Origin: Enoplolaimus lenunculus
Lineage: Eukaryota; Nematoda; Enoplea; Enoplida; Thoracostomopsidae
Length of the DNA stretch: 64,000 nucleotides
Assembly: GCA_030248215.1 (NCBI GenBank)
Contig: JASANG010000363.1
Span: 57,919-121,918 of the forward strand
Direction of reading: 5' to 3'
Below are positions 9,261-20,020 of the stretch, piece by piece (position 1 is the stretch's first letter; every line of letters starts with the position of its first letter). The notes beneath the pieces are model-generated. The model was not told the DNA's origin and did no database searches. It saw nothing but the letters and a program-made list of their open reading frames with translations. The position numbers and the translations under genes were made by a program.

Positions 9261-9357
9261 CAGGCCGGTAGCCAGCTCACCTTGCTAGGCAAGGCTAAAA
9301 ATGTTTCAGAACGTCTATACAAAGGTTTTTTAAAATAATCTACTGACTTTGTAGAGG
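9261..9357 (+). mobile_element. Family A fragment
   Basis: Starts CAGGCCGGTAGCCAGCTCAC, a good family A left end, and keeps the CTAAAAATGTTTCAG block. It then diverges, and no right end is found. Confidence 0.5.
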
Positions 9358-9490
9358 GTCAAAAACGTTTATCATTTGTTGAGTTTTTAATTTTGCCGAC
9401 AAAGACTGTTTGAATTTAGACCGTAGTCGATATTAGTAACTCCTAATTACGGTAAGTTTTTGTCTACGTTTGACGCAACGACCCATGTAA

Positions 9491-9675
9491 AGATCAGGGG
9501 CGGAACGTTGTTCTGTGGAACTAGAAAAGAGTAAGCTTAAGCTTTAGACTGATTTTTTGCTTGGCTTAGGCTTAGGCTTAGAAATAAACTCATTCTCACG
9601 CTTAAACTTAGGCTAAGGCTTAGGCTTAGGAATTATCTAAATACAGTTCCGCATGTGTTCTTTACATTGGCCGAC
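9491..9675 (+). repeat. Family I repeat with internal TTAGGC array
   Basis: GATCAGGGGCGGAACGTTG and CTGTGGAACTAGAAAAGAG precede about 70 bp of TTAGGC-type hexamers (9562-9632), followed by TTCTTTACATTGGCCG. The same order appears at 32094-32272 and, reverse-complemented, at 39855-39966. The hexamers therefore belong to a dispersed repeat and are not a stray telomere tract. Confidence 0.65.
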
Positions 9676-10215
9676 GCAAGCAAATATTTGAATATAAACG
9701 GCAGTAACCGTTAAACCTTAGGGATGTCGCGAAGAAATTAGAAAATAACCTAAGTTCAAAGGCGATGGTATTTTGGCAAACACACCTTAGATCGAATCGT
9801 AATATTCTGCCGTGAGTCTGAAAGTCGATGCAATAATGTGTATTCTTGCTCGGCCAATCTCTCATTCGGTCAGCTTTCAATTAGGCTCTGTATGGTACTG
9901 TTTAACTTAGAATTGACATGAATTAATTTTTTGAACAGGGTAGGGGATATACATAAGCTGTCCGCCCCGAAATTTCAGAAGAAACGTGTGAAACCATTTG
10001 TTACATGTTTTGGACAACCTACTGGCAAGTGGTGTAGCGGCGAGTTAAAAATTGCGGCGGTCTGAGTCATGATCGAAATTTTGTCCTGAGTTAAGCCTAT
10101 TTCATTATAGTTTGAAATGACCGCTAATTTCACATATAGGTATACCTAAAATTTCGAACGTCCAAAACGTATGGTTGTGTGGATAGTTAACAGCTGTTAT
10201 TTCCACCTAATTAGT
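9676..10215. other. No gene seen
   Basis: A reverse frame of 72 residues (9662-9880) is not recognisable. The area around 9945-10020 resembles the GCCCCGAAATTTCAG motif of family N but is too diverged to delimit. Confidence 0.3.
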
Positions 10216-10470
10216 TAGGGACCAAATAGGTTTTGTGGATCCTAGTCCTCAGGAAGTGAGGGTCGTACATGTGGTTTACCTGTGCCTACTGGATTATATA
10301 TATAATTTTTAGGTCTCTCGTACAACTAACGTCCACTATAGTCGGGGGACAAAATAAGTTTTGTTGGATCCTCCTGCCCAGGAAGTAGCGGTCGTATTGC
10401 TCCAATCTGTGGTTTACCTGTGCGTACTGGATAATTTTTAGGTCTCTCGTACAACTAACGTCCACTAATT
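10216..10470. repeat. Tandem duplication, two units of about 126 bp
   Basis: Units begin near 10218 and 10344. Each holds GGATCCT..CC..CAGGAAGT, GTGGTTTACCTGTGC and TTTTTAGGTCTCTCGTACAA, and ends CTAACGTCCACTA. The units differ by point changes and a TA-rich insert in the first. Confidence 0.8.
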
Positions 10471-11204
10471 ACTGTTGGCCAAACGAGACTAAATCATACA
10501 ATGACTATATTATATAATACATTTCAAATTTTGGTCACTTTGATTGCGCCGTAATGTCAAAGGGAGCCGCCCTTTTTTTCGCATATATTGTTTTATTTTA
10601 ACGACTACAAACGACGCCGAAACATAAAAAATGTCATGGCATATGTGTAGTAGTAGTATTGGATATAGCGGCATTAGGTCTTAATATAAAAATCAATCGC
10701 TGTTTCTTTTAAAGGTTTGTTTTCGTTGACAATACTTAAAAAGTTAGTCTGGACGTATACAAACGAGATGATAGAGGGAATACATCCCAACATGAAATAG
10801 TCTTACATAGTTTAGAATCACTTTTTTGTAAGAAATACAATTTTTCCGTCAGAATTTTCTGTGATAAAATGGTATATAAGGTCGTTACCTTACATTGTTG
10901 CGGTTCATAACATTTGCCAGTCCGCCCCGCCCCCCCCCAGGTCAGAAATTTTTGGATGAAATTCTAGTTACACCCCTGATATATTAATTGGCAGGCGAAT
11001 TAGACAATGGTGTAGCAGGGCCCTAGAAGGCGTTGAACGTTCTCCACTGGCTTCGAAAAAATTATTTCGCATAGGAAAATATGCGTTAAATAAAACCCAA
11101 TTGAATTAATTAACCAGAAATTATAAAACTTGCTAATTTTGCTGTTGTGCCTCCCCCGACCAAAATTTGCAACGATCAAGTTATCAAGAGGAATATTATT
11201 GACA
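10471..11204. other. No gene seen
   Basis: Contains a poly-C tract near 10930 next to GTCAGAAATTTTTGGATGAA and TAGTTACACCCCTG, a likely diverged family N end. Nothing else is recognised. Confidence 0.3.
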
Positions 11205-11340
11205 CAGGGGTGTAGGGGCAGACAGATTTTTTGAGGAAGTTTCAGGAGACGTGAAAGAAAATTAGAGAGAATGTTGGCGGGATTTAGAATAATGGGGTGT
11301 TCAGTGCCGAAATGAAATTCTGGCTATACGTCCCTTGGAC
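11205..11340. mobile_element. Family N repeat (CAGGGGTGTAG...CTGGCTATACG)
   Basis: Begins CAGGGGTGTAGGGGCAGAC and ends GAAATGAAATTCTGGCTATACG. The same closing motif (GAAATG...TGGCTACACC) appears at 55.6, 56.25 and 59.7 kb. It is non-coding and no duplication is visible at its ends. The class is uncertain: either a SINE-like or a hAT-like repeat. Confidence 0.45.
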
Positions 11341-11389
11341 GAGCAGGGGCGTACGGCCTGGATTTCAGCTCGGAATGGTATAATTTCAC

Positions 11390-11524
11390 ATATATGTCGC
11401 AGGCCAATTGATATTCAGGCCAGTTACCTGTTGGCTCTGCCAATCTGCTGCTATGAGCAAATAGCAGATTGGTCTAGGCTAATAGGTAATTGGCCTGAAT
11501 AGCAGATTAGCCTAACACATATAT
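11390..11524. mobile_element. Family E miniature element
   Basis: Runs from ATATATGTCGCAGGCCAATT to TTAGCCTAACACATATAT, with internal GGCCAGTTACCTGTTGGC and AATAGGTAATTGGCCTGAAT repeats that make most of it self-complementary. Confidence 0.65.
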
Positions 11525-11586
11525 ACAAGAAATTTTTTTTATTTCAAGAATCCAGAAGGTTATTTTAAGATATATCCTCTCTATCG

Positions 11587-11738
11587 CAAGCCCGTAGCTA
11601 GCTCACCTTGTTATGAGACAAAAATTTTTTAGCAGGGTCGTCATACAGGGTTTTTTCGATGATTTCCAAACGAGGTTAAAAGTTTTCGGGGGGGGGGGGG
11701 GATTTTGTAAGTTGGCTGACCCCTCTGACTCGCCTTGA
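11587..11738 (+). mobile_element. Family A hAT-like miniature element, worn
   Basis: CAAGCCCGTAGCTAGCTCAC start, the TTTTTTCGATGATTTCCAAA core and an uninterrupted G run (11690-11701) identify a family A copy. The right end is not preserved. Confidence 0.55.
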
Positions 11739-11954
11739 CAAAGGTCTCGCTTTACTGTCCTCCCCTGTCTTTGTATTTGCCGTGCTGAGGAGTATTTCAA
11801 TATTGTTGTTTTTGATTCGTGGGATATTTAGACAATAATATAAACAGTTGATTAATTGTTCTCTCAACCAAGGTTTTGGTTGAATAATGTACCATGGGAA
11901 TCGTTTGTACAGGGCGCGCCACTTTTAAATGTGAGTTGTCAGTTGAAGTGACCT

Positions 11955-12046
11955 AATTTTAATTTGGTTAAGAAATTTGAAATTTTTTAATTTGGTTAAG
12001 AAATTTTAAATTTTTTCAATTTGGTTAAGAAATTTGAAATGTTTTA
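11955..12046. repeat. 28-29-bp tandem repeat, three units
   Basis: Three consecutive units share AATTTGGTTAAGAAATTT followed by GAAATTTTTT. AT-rich minisatellite. Confidence 0.8.
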
Positions 12047-12096
12047 ATGCTTTTTATAAGTAATCTCGAATTATACTTTTTAAAAATTGTAATGTC

Positions 12097-12249
12097 GTCC
12101 GGTGACGTCCGTCGTCGTACGTCATCTTCCGCCGCTGTCAATCACCGTTTGTCGCAGTGCGGAATCGTAGTACGCGCAGTGGTTGCGTACAATACGGCAC
12201 ATGATAAACGGTGACAGACGACGCCGTACGACAAGTATAGCACCATCCC
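12097..12249. mobile_element. Family G GC-rich inverted-repeat element, diverged
   Basis: GTCCGGTGACGTCCGTCGTC on the left and GGTGACAGACGACGCCGTAC with AAGTATAGCACCATCCC on the right match the family G layout. The left terminus is not recognisable. Confidence 0.55.
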
Positions 12250-12669
12250 GTGGTGGGTTACTAAATTAGCTAGCGGATGGCCAGAATTTATCAAAAAGTT
12301 GACACTTGCAAGTGTCGTATGGTGTTGGGTATACTTTTTGCATCTTCAATTTTTTTATATTGTTGAAACCTATGGTTCAGTAGCGGATCGGAAAATTTCT
12401 GATGGGAATTTGACAATAGGGACAGTGAACGGATGGGTTTTGTGTCCGGCCGGCGGAAATTCCTCCGATATTTGGGACCCTTCAAAGTTTCGTGAACAGC
12501 ACTAAAGTAAAACCTGGTTACGTAGACAGGGACCTTAGAATTTTTTCAGTAAAAATTTTGTTTGGTTCTATACTTAAGATTGTTGCGTAGGCTAAAGAGG
12601 CTATTAAGGCACAGTATTAGGCATGAAAGGATCAGCACTTATGTGCCTTGATATTCATTTATGTTCACT
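12250..12669. other. No gene seen
   Basis: Two frames of 64-68 residues overlap on opposite strands at 12291-12505 and neither resembles a known protein. Confidence 0.3.
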
Positions 12670-12816
12670 GTCGTTGCTAGCTAGCTCATTTGCTACGGCG
12701 GCTACAATGTTTCAGGAGGAGCATACAAGGGTTTTCGATGACTTACAAGCAACGTTGACAAATTTTTTAGGCGACAAATTCTTGCACACGGGCTTATTCT
12801 TTCTCTGGCTGGCAAG
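12670..12816 (+). mobile_element. Family A hAT-like miniature element, diverged
   Basis: GCTAGCTAGCTCATTTGCTA, AGGGTTTTCGATGACTTAC and the closing GGCTGGCAAGCCCG mark a degraded family A copy. A 73-residue frame across it is an accident of the repeat. Confidence 0.5.
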
Positions 12817-13686
12817 CCCGTTTACCTTCCGGTTCTATAAATAAGTTGATGAAAATATATGATCGAAAAATATGTGCATTTCATTTTTTGAATCACTTGC
12901 AACGGCCCCTGAACTGAGGTACGGGCTATGAAGCAAAGGCCTCAATGGCACCCATTATGATCTTCCATGCCGTCGTCTTACGCTGAGTTGTCGAATAATT
13001 AAACTCGAATAAAACAGTTCGGCTCCCGTCAGTTACGAGGGCAAATACAAGACTTCGTTTGATGTTTATGATATTATTGCAGGTATTAGTTTAGTAGTGA
13101 CTTGATGTCATATATTGTATATACGCGGTAAATGCAGAAACAAATCGTTACGCATCATAAGTTGTTTGATTTAGCGCCGTTTACGCGATTCGGTGTCGTT
13201 TGATGTCGTAGAATATTAATAAAAAAATACTAATTTACTTAAGTAGACTTGACGAGGTAAAAGTGGTTTCAACCTTAAGACGAATATACAAAGTTGGATG
13301 TGTGGGGGCGGGGGGGCGTGTATATTCCGTCTTGAAATTTATGGACGAACGGGTCAAAGACATTTTAAGCATGTGGTTTTGAATTATCTGGATCGTGAAG
13401 ATCAGAAAATGTTGTTGTTTCTCATGATCGCTTGTAAAATCAGTTTTGCATCGAGGTATCCTGTCTCGAAATGAAATAATGGCTATAGGCTTTTGTGGTA
13501 GCAACGTGTTTTAGATGGATTTGAATATTTTTACGGCTATAAAGCGGTTTCGGGCGACCGGTTGACAGGTGAGCAGAAATGTTGCAAGATGCAACAGTTT
13601 TTTGTAATGGGAGCAGTTGTGTTGCCACAGTTATTGTGGGGCGCCCACGCGTCATGCGAAACGTTTGGTCCTAAACAGCCGAGAGA
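12817..13686. other. No gene seen
   Basis: Three overlapping reverse frames of 71-89 residues lie at 13235-13803 and none is recognisable. There is a G-rich stretch near 13305-13316. Confidence 0.3.
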
Positions 13687-13870
13687 CGGTATTACAATTC
13701 GTCGACCGACCCCACTTGTAGTCTGAAATGTCATCGACTCAACAATTTGTCGTTGATCAATTATGCTTAGGCATAGGATTACGCTTAGGATTATGTTTAG
13801 CATTTATTCAGAGGTTTTAGGAGCCGGTTTATGCGGCAAGTGGTCGAGCGACGGACTGTCGTAGAGACGA
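13687..13870 (+). mobile_element. Family J element
   Basis: GGTATTACAATTCGTCGACC start, ACTTGTAGTCTGAAATGTCA, a TTAGGC-like centre (13765-13800) and a right part with GTGGTCGAGCGACGGACTG give the family J order without an expanded minisatellite. Confidence 0.6.
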
Positions 13871-14399
13871 CAATTTTTGATGACATTCAGTAAAAGTTGA
13901 ACTTGCGTCTTAGAGTTTTGGTTAGTCGCTATCCACAGGCTGGCTATTGTCGACTTTACACGTTACAATTATGGTTAAGGTTTAGACTCAGGCTTAGTCA
14001 AATCCATCGGCCAGCGATGACAGTCTCGGTCTTAGTCTCGAGTTTTAATCAAAGACAGCGAAATCCGTGTCTTTGGCTTAGCCATTTTTAAAAGTCAATT
14101 ACTCAGTCTACGCCTAAGCGTGCGTAAATGTGATGACTTGGCGATTGACTGTAAATGTGCGGTAAAGTTTACAAGAGCCCACAAGAGGCTTTTCAATCCA
14201 ATCAATATATGTTTTGTTTTAATTAACTTTGGATAGGCGTTTTTGTCTCAGAAATCTTCAACGAAAAATTAGCTTTGAAACCCGGAAGTATAACAAATTG
14301 ACGTTGTTGGCCGCCATCCGTATCCGTACCGCTGTCAAAGGTAAAGTTTTAAAACCGGAACTTTTTCAAAAAGGTAATTGTTAGGTCATATCGTACGTA
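13871..14399. other. No gene seen; scattered TTAGGC-like words
   Basis: GCCTAAGCGTGCGTAAATGTG and GGTAAAGTTTACAAGAGCC words near 14110-14180 recur around 28655-28700 and 29130-29160. This hints at another low-copy repeat that I cannot delimit. Confidence 0.3.
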
Positions 14400-14583
14400 T
14401 GGGCTCGTAGCCAGCTGGCATGTTAGTGGACCTGAAACCATTTTTAAGTAGCATGCAGGGAGTTGACAGGTCTTCTCCGATGCAGGGAGTTGACAGGTCT
14501 TCCGATGAAGCTAAAAGTTATCTAGGGCTAACCAGAAGTTTCTGGGAGCGATGAGCCCTCGAGCGAGCCATCCCTGTGGTTAC
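14400..14583 (+). mobile_element. Family A element, strongly diverged
   Basis: GGGCTCGTAGCCAGCTGGCA start and CGAGCCATCCCTGTGG end suggest family A. A 26-27-bp piece, CAGGGAGTTGACAGGTCTTC, is duplicated at 14456-14512. Confidence 0.4.
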
Positions 14584-15132
14584 TAGCATGAACACGTACC
14601 GCTATAATTGACGCTAAATTGAATCCCAAGTTGTCAATTTAGGTTTACGGTATTTTTTGTCTAGTCAGACGCGGGTTTAAGCTAATTGTATTAGCTCGAG
14701 GTGGTATAAACTAGAAATTGTACCCCGAGTCATGGAATAGATTAAGTTAAATATTCTTTTCGTGGAAAAATAGAGCCGGCATTAGGATAGTCGCACTCGC
14801 TTCCGAAACAGGTCCGATGGGGCCCCTAATCAAAAGTTTCACAGCTCTATAACTGCGTGGTTCACGATGATGGGTTTGGGGCGCTTCCGCCGGCACTGGT
14901 GAAAAATATTCTTCGACCAAGTTTCCGGTCGCACAACAGTTTCACAATATATATATTGCGCGCACCATCAGAAATTTGTGGATTCGCCACTGGTTATTAC
15001 AAAAAGTAGAGTCGGAACTGTAACGGATGGCTCGTGTATATAAACTTTCTCCCAGATTTTAGGTTTACCAAAAGCCTTTCCTATATATCAAAGCTTTTGC
15101 CAAAGCCTTAAATTATATAAATGTGGGGATAG
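14584..15132. other. No gene seen; worn GGATTCGCCACTG end
   Basis: The piece ATCAGAAATTTGTGGATTCG then CCACTGG (about 14968-14994) looks like a worn family B-type right end. The rest is unrecognised. Confidence 0.3.
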
Positions 15133-15140
15133 GTTACAAG

Positions 15141-15543
15141 CAGGGTGCAACCGGAATTCCGGTTCCGGTTCCGGCAATTTTTCACCTTCCGGTTCCGGTT
15201 CCGGTAAATTTTTACCGGATTTAAAAATTCCGGTATTATAATTTGGCCGTTTTCTTAACTTTGCTAATTTTTAAGAATCTCTTTTGACAGCCACTTGTAC
15301 TCCGAATATAAGCCATTGATGGTGGATTTCACTTCAGTCGATGATGAAAATCTAAAATACAACAAATAAAATAAATACCTATGTTCGACTAAGGTTATTT
15401 CACAAATAATAGAGCAAAAAATAAGATTAAAATGAAATTTTTGGTGAAATGCATTTTTCATTCTCCGGTTCCGGTTCCGGTAAAATTTTCAAATTCCGGT
15501 TCCGGTTCCGGTTCCGGTAAATTGTAATTCCGGTTGCACCCTG
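15141..15543 (+). mobile_element. Family C hAT-like element, perfect 8-bp duplication
   Basis: This 403-bp element starts CAGGGTGCAACCGGAATTCC and ends AATTCCGGTTGCACCCTG, near-perfect terminal inverted repeats. It is flanked by GTTACAAG on both sides (15133-15140 and 15544-15551), the 8-bp duplication typical of hAT insertion. Tandem TTCCGG words sit just inside each end. The AT-rich middle (TGGTGGATTTCACTTCAGTC, AAATACCTATGTTCGACT) is shared with copies at 20.4 and 49.5 kb. A 65-residue reverse frame inside recurs with the element and is unlikely to be a gene. Confidence 0.9.
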
Positions 15544-15689
15544 GTTACAAGTGTCTTAAGGGCGTCCTAAAGTATCCCAAACTGATCCCTTATTATGCAA
15601 ATCAGATAGGCTGATCCTTTAAACATTTACAACAATTATCACGCTGGAAACGGTGTCCCTATGCTTTATCCCAGGAACGATGATCCAGC

Positions 15690-15905
15690 GGCGGATCCAC
15701 AAGTTTGTCACGGAAGGCGGGCTGGCAAAAGTTATGAAACGCAATTTTTACTGTATACTATATAAATAAATGTGGCAATTTTCTGACTGGGAAAATTGTC
15801 AGGTAGAGATATTACGATTCGAACACCAAAAATTATGTATCTGGTGGGGCCTAAGCCGCCACCCCCCCTGCACCCACACCTTTCGCTGGTGGAAGGATCG
15901 TATAT
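15690..15905. mobile_element. Family B-like remnant (GCGGATCCAC start)
   Basis: AGCGGCGGATCCACAAGTTTG at the left and CGCTGGTGG at the right, with GAAACGCAATTTTTACTG inside, resemble the 60.7-kb remnant more than the three intact family B copies. Boundaries are approximate. Confidence 0.4.
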
Positions 15906-17325
15906 ATATACGTAGTTCCACTATTGGCATTATCGACGAACCACCTGTCAACACACAGTTAATATAACAATTTGTTTTAAAATTTCACTTCAAGCAAACG
16001 ACTACTAAAACTTTTCTCTCTCTTGGCGGCCATAAGCAAAACTTCGATAATTAAATTATCCGGGTCCGGTTGGTATATACCTACTGGCGGTTTAGGATAG
16101 AGATCGTTGAAAAGTTATAGGCTTTTGTGTGTAAGTCTACCTACCTTGCCTGTTGTGGATCGAGAAATTTCTAATAAGGGTCGCGGTTTGGGCATAGAAC
16201 CGGTGAACGAACTTCGCGAACGGGAAGCCAAGCGCAATATTTTAGCAATAAATTATTTAATACAAAATTTTGGGATTTTAAATGATACCTGGTGGGAACA
16301 AGGCCAGGGTTCCCGGTTTGGATCTGCCAGTGTCTGCTGGTATTAGCAGATAAGGGTCACGAGGGTGTGGACCCTAGTTTGGTTTGGTTAGTAGCGTACG
16401 CATGTTTTGGTTAAAGTTTTGGTATCCAGTGCGTTATTAGCTAATTTTAGAAGTTTTAGATCTTATATTGTCAGGCAGGCGCGTAGGCCAGGATTCGGGC
16501 GAGATGAGTATGTTCGTGGGCGCAGCCAAGATTTCGTAAAAGGGGATTGCGTTGTATAAATTTTTTGAAGCGGGGTTTGTCCCAGTAGAAAACTGTCAAA
16601 TGGGTGTATTTTATGTGGCAGTAGTTGTTTTATTTTAATTTTATTCGTTTGTTTTGTTGTCAATTGAATTCATAATTGTTTTAAATTGCTAATCTCAACT
16701 GTGATGCTTATACTACTGGTATGGCCCTGTTCTATACCTTGACTGTGCATGACGTAAACTTGCCGGGGGGGCGGCGGGGGAGATTGAACATTCGTTCGAA
16801 ACCTGGAGCCAAACGTTTATGATTAATTATGTTTGTGAAAATCGCTTATTTAAAATTTTACTATAACTTTTCAAAGTTTCAACATTTAATCACCAGGTGG
16901 TGTGTGCTTGTATGAAATTGTGAACAATTCAAGTATATATACCACGTGGCAGCGGGTGGCAGTGCTGATGTCACCAGCGTTAGAAAAATGTCCTCAGGAT
17001 AGAAAAACATTTTTAAATTGTCGAGACACAGGTGGATGGACGAAGCTTTTCGTGTGGTGGTGGCGGCGGCAACCAATGTCTGTCTGCTTGTCTAGCCCAT
17101 GCTACCCTGGAGCTAGATTTTGAGATTTGATGATTAGTTGGAATCGGTTGAAATTTAATTTAAAGTTTTATGAAATTTAAATATTAAATGTTTTTGTTTT
17201 TGTTTTGAGTGTTTTGATGTATTTTATTTTGCTTCAAAAATATGAGACCTTGTAATATTTGTCTGGCAATCGTTTGAGGTACTTGTTGAAATGACCCTAC
17301 GTAAGGCGCATGTATAGAACCGGGT
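15906..17325. other. No gene seen
   Basis: Overlapping short frames on both strands (16107-16346, 16463-16663, 16879-17123) are unrecognised. A G/C-rich patch lies at about 16764-16782. Confidence 0.3.
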
Positions 17326-17478
17326 CGGATTGTTTTCCTGCGGGGCTGTAATAGAGTCAGTTTAAATTTTAGACTAAACTTTTTTGCTTAGGCTTAGGCT
17401 TAGGGATAGGCTCGTCCTTACGCCTAGGCTTATGAATATGTTTGTACTACTCTTCCGGCCCTGTTGTATACATGTGCC
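17326..17478 (+). repeat. Family I repeat with internal TTAGGC array
   Basis: TGTTTTCCTGCGGGGCTGTA, then TTTAGACTAAACTTTTTTGC, then TTAGGC hexamers (17388-17432) and a CCCTGTTGTATACATG end follow the order seen at 32.1 kb. Confidence 0.6.
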
Positions 17479-18504
17479 CTACGTCATCCTGTACGCGTGT
17501 GCAATGTACTGAAATAATGAAGAAGGTTTAAGCTTAAATTTTAAGCTTAGGCTTTAACGGAACTGATGTATGTTCAGCGGTTGTTTAACAGGTAAGATGG
17601 TTGTCTACTATAGCACATATATGTATGTATGTGAAGTGTTTGTGAAGCCGTTTTAGCAACCTTTTTCATTTAGCATTCAAGCGGATCGGTAAATTTTTTT
17701 CTGGTACTGTCCATGATACCCTACAGCACCGGCCCCGGCGCCCTTTAGCCCCGGCCCCGGGACATTTCCAGTACGTATTTATAATATCGTGAAGATTATC
17801 ATATGCAGTCATCTTTAATTGTGTAAAAGAGTCGTATATGGTTTCTGAAGTGTGGGTGGGGTACCTTGGGACGTCGTGTAAATAAATATGACATATTTTT
17901 ACCTGCAGGGTACATGAACATCTAACCGAGTAATGTGTGTGTGCAGCGGCATTAAGAATGTTGTTGTTTGCTAAATAAATTTTGTCGCAAAAATTTATGG
18001 CTTTCAATTTGTTGTAGACACTGCAAAATTTGTATGATCGATGGTGGGGTTGTAGTTCATGACATAGCAGTCGCCGCGTCGGGGTATCGTAATTTGCAAT
18101 GGAATGGCATCTGCTGTAAACGGTATGATTTTTCGGTATGCAATAATTGAGTGTAATTTGAGGAACGTCAGGAGTGACTGGTCAACTTGTGGCCTATCAG
18201 GGGTAAATGAATGGTTTGCCTGATGTAAGGTAAAAGTGGTCAACGAAATGAAAAAAATGTTGGTTATGTAATTATTTTTCTGGTCAGTTGTGGTGGGCTG
18301 GTTCATGTCGGAAAGTCCAGGGCCGGGTTTTGCCGGGATGGTAGATTTTGAAGCCAGATTGCGGGGTTGATTTGAACGGTTCGGACCATGATTAGGGAGG
18401 TAAATTTTGTCACAGTCCTAGTGTATTTGTTATATTTCGTTTAGCGTTATCATTCTGAAATTGTTAACTGCAGTGAAATTTTGGTTGATTAGAAGCAGCG
18501 AACT
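17479..18504. other. No gene seen
   Basis: Reverse frames of 113 (17666-18007) and 100 residues (18004-18306) overlap a 60-residue forward frame. None shows a domain I know or a pattern suggesting coding constraint. A CCCCGGCGCCCTTTAGCCCC patch lies at about 17734-17760. Confidence 0.3.
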
Positions 18505-18666
18505 CAGGCCCGTCCGCCTGCTTCAACTGGTAGAAGGGGGCAAAACAATTTTAGGAGGGGCATGTTGTTGATTTCGCAGACATATAAGCGAGCTATATCT
18601 TTGCCAGGGGGGAAAATGTCTAGGGTAGCTGAGCCCAACTTCCTCGCCCCCACTGCTCTACAGGCC
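18505..18666 (+). mobile_element. Family A hAT-like miniature element, diverged
   Basis: CAGGCCCGTCCGCCTGCTTC start, AGGAGGGGCATGTTG middle and GCTCTACAGGCCT end. Both CAGGCC-type termini remain but the flanks show no duplication. Confidence 0.55.
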
Positions 18667-19019
18667 TAAATAAAGTAAAGCGTTTATCGTGATAAAGTTG
18701 TTTATTAGTTTGTACGTTGGTTACTTTGCTTAAGGCCCAATTTAATACTTTAAAATCAATTTTGTTTTGTTTTGAAGGCTAAATTTTGCAGCACAACGAC
18801 GGCGTTTAAATCGCAGTCGCGGCATCTTTTAGATTTTGATTGTGTTGTTTTAGAATTTTCACTAAATACTCACTAAAGAGAGTAACAAGTTTAAAATGAC
18901 GCTGCAAAATTAACGAAAAATATTAATGGCTGCGTATGCATTTAATACATCTTACATCTGTTATCACAGGTTCTCAGTTTTAATTTTAAATGATTTAAAT
19001 CGTGTGTGATGTACTTGGA

Positions 19020-19112
19020 TATTAACCTACTATTACATAAAATAACAGATTGGTCTAAGCTACGTAATCAGTAATTGGTGTGAATAGCAGATTGGCCTGC
19101 GACATATATGCT
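19020..19112. mobile_element. Family E fragment
   Basis: AACAGATTGGTCTAAGCTAC and GAATAGCAGATTGGCCTGCG with a final ACATATAT correspond to the right half of family E. Confidence 0.55.
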
Positions 19113-19756
19113 GTGCAAATTTGGCATGCGATATTAGTTTATGCTTATTGTGTCTTGTTTTTGGTCTTTTTGAGAATATCATGGGTTTTCTCGTACGTGT
19201 CCCTCAAATTTAAAGTTTAGGCTTAGTCAAAGGCTTAGTCTTAGACCATATGGTTTTGGATATCGCTCGACTAGTTGGTATATATATTTTCTGCTTAATT
19301 CTTAAGTTGGTTATGCTTTATGCTGTCAGGCTTCGAGAGTAACCAAAAATGTAAACCTGTAACCGTCTCGAGATCCATTTCTGGTTTAAAACGATCGTTA
19401 TTCGGTTCAAGATTTTTTGCTTCGTTGTTTTCAAAACGGAAGTCTTTTGTAGTCACCGGGGTTTTCAAATAAATATAAGCCAAAAATTAGCTAATTTAAA
19501 AATTTAAGTTTTAAGTTTTCACAGGTTGAAATATTGATTGCTTAATTTAATTCAATTTGTGATCCTATTAATTTTTAATGGTTTTATGTCTGGTTCTCAT
19601 GGATTTCACTGTAATGCTACGTACGCACGCGGTTTGAGTGTGAGAAAATCGTTTTGGTTTATCTGAGCAATGGAGGTAGGCAGGCAAGCAGACATGATTT
19701 CTGCCACATTTTTTGGTTCAACTTTCGGTTGAAATTCATTTTAATTTTGAGTCTAG
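19113..19756. other. No gene seen
   Basis: One unrecognised reverse frame of 62 residues (19295-19483) and a short TTAGGC-like patch near 19215-19240. Confidence 0.3.
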
Positions 19757-19764
19757 CTTATTTT

Positions 19765-19851
19765 TATGGAACGACCGGATACAAAATTTCGGATCCGGAG
19801 ATCCGGTAGTTTATTTTACCGGATCCGGATCTCGAATCCGGTCGATCCCTA
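19765..19851. mobile_element. Family D minimal element (87 bp), perfect 8-bp duplication
   Basis: Starts TATGGAACGACCGGAT and ends ATCCGGTCGATCCCTA, inverted ends corresponding to TAGGGATCGACCGG. Both flanks are CTTATTTT (19757-19764 and 19852-19859), an exact 8-bp duplication. ATCCGG words repeat throughout. At 87 bp it is little more than two ends, a good test of how small a mobile hAT-like unit can be. Confidence 0.8.
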
Positions 19852-20020
19852 CTTATTTTGTAAACATTCGTACACTGAGGTTGTTTAAAGTTTAGGTTTA
19901 ATTTTTAAAAATATGGTCACTTGACTTACATCATTATCGTTTACGCTTAGATATAAGAGCTGCCTATGCTTAAGCCGTATGTTTTAAGCTTAATTGCGGG
20001 GGAAGTATGCAACGAAGTTC

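Noticed and set aside
15264-15461. Conserved 60-65-residue frames in three family C copies (also 20473-20655 and 49611-49802)
   Set aside because: The frame recurs because the element recurs. It is under 70 residues, has no transposase motif and is lost in the older copy.
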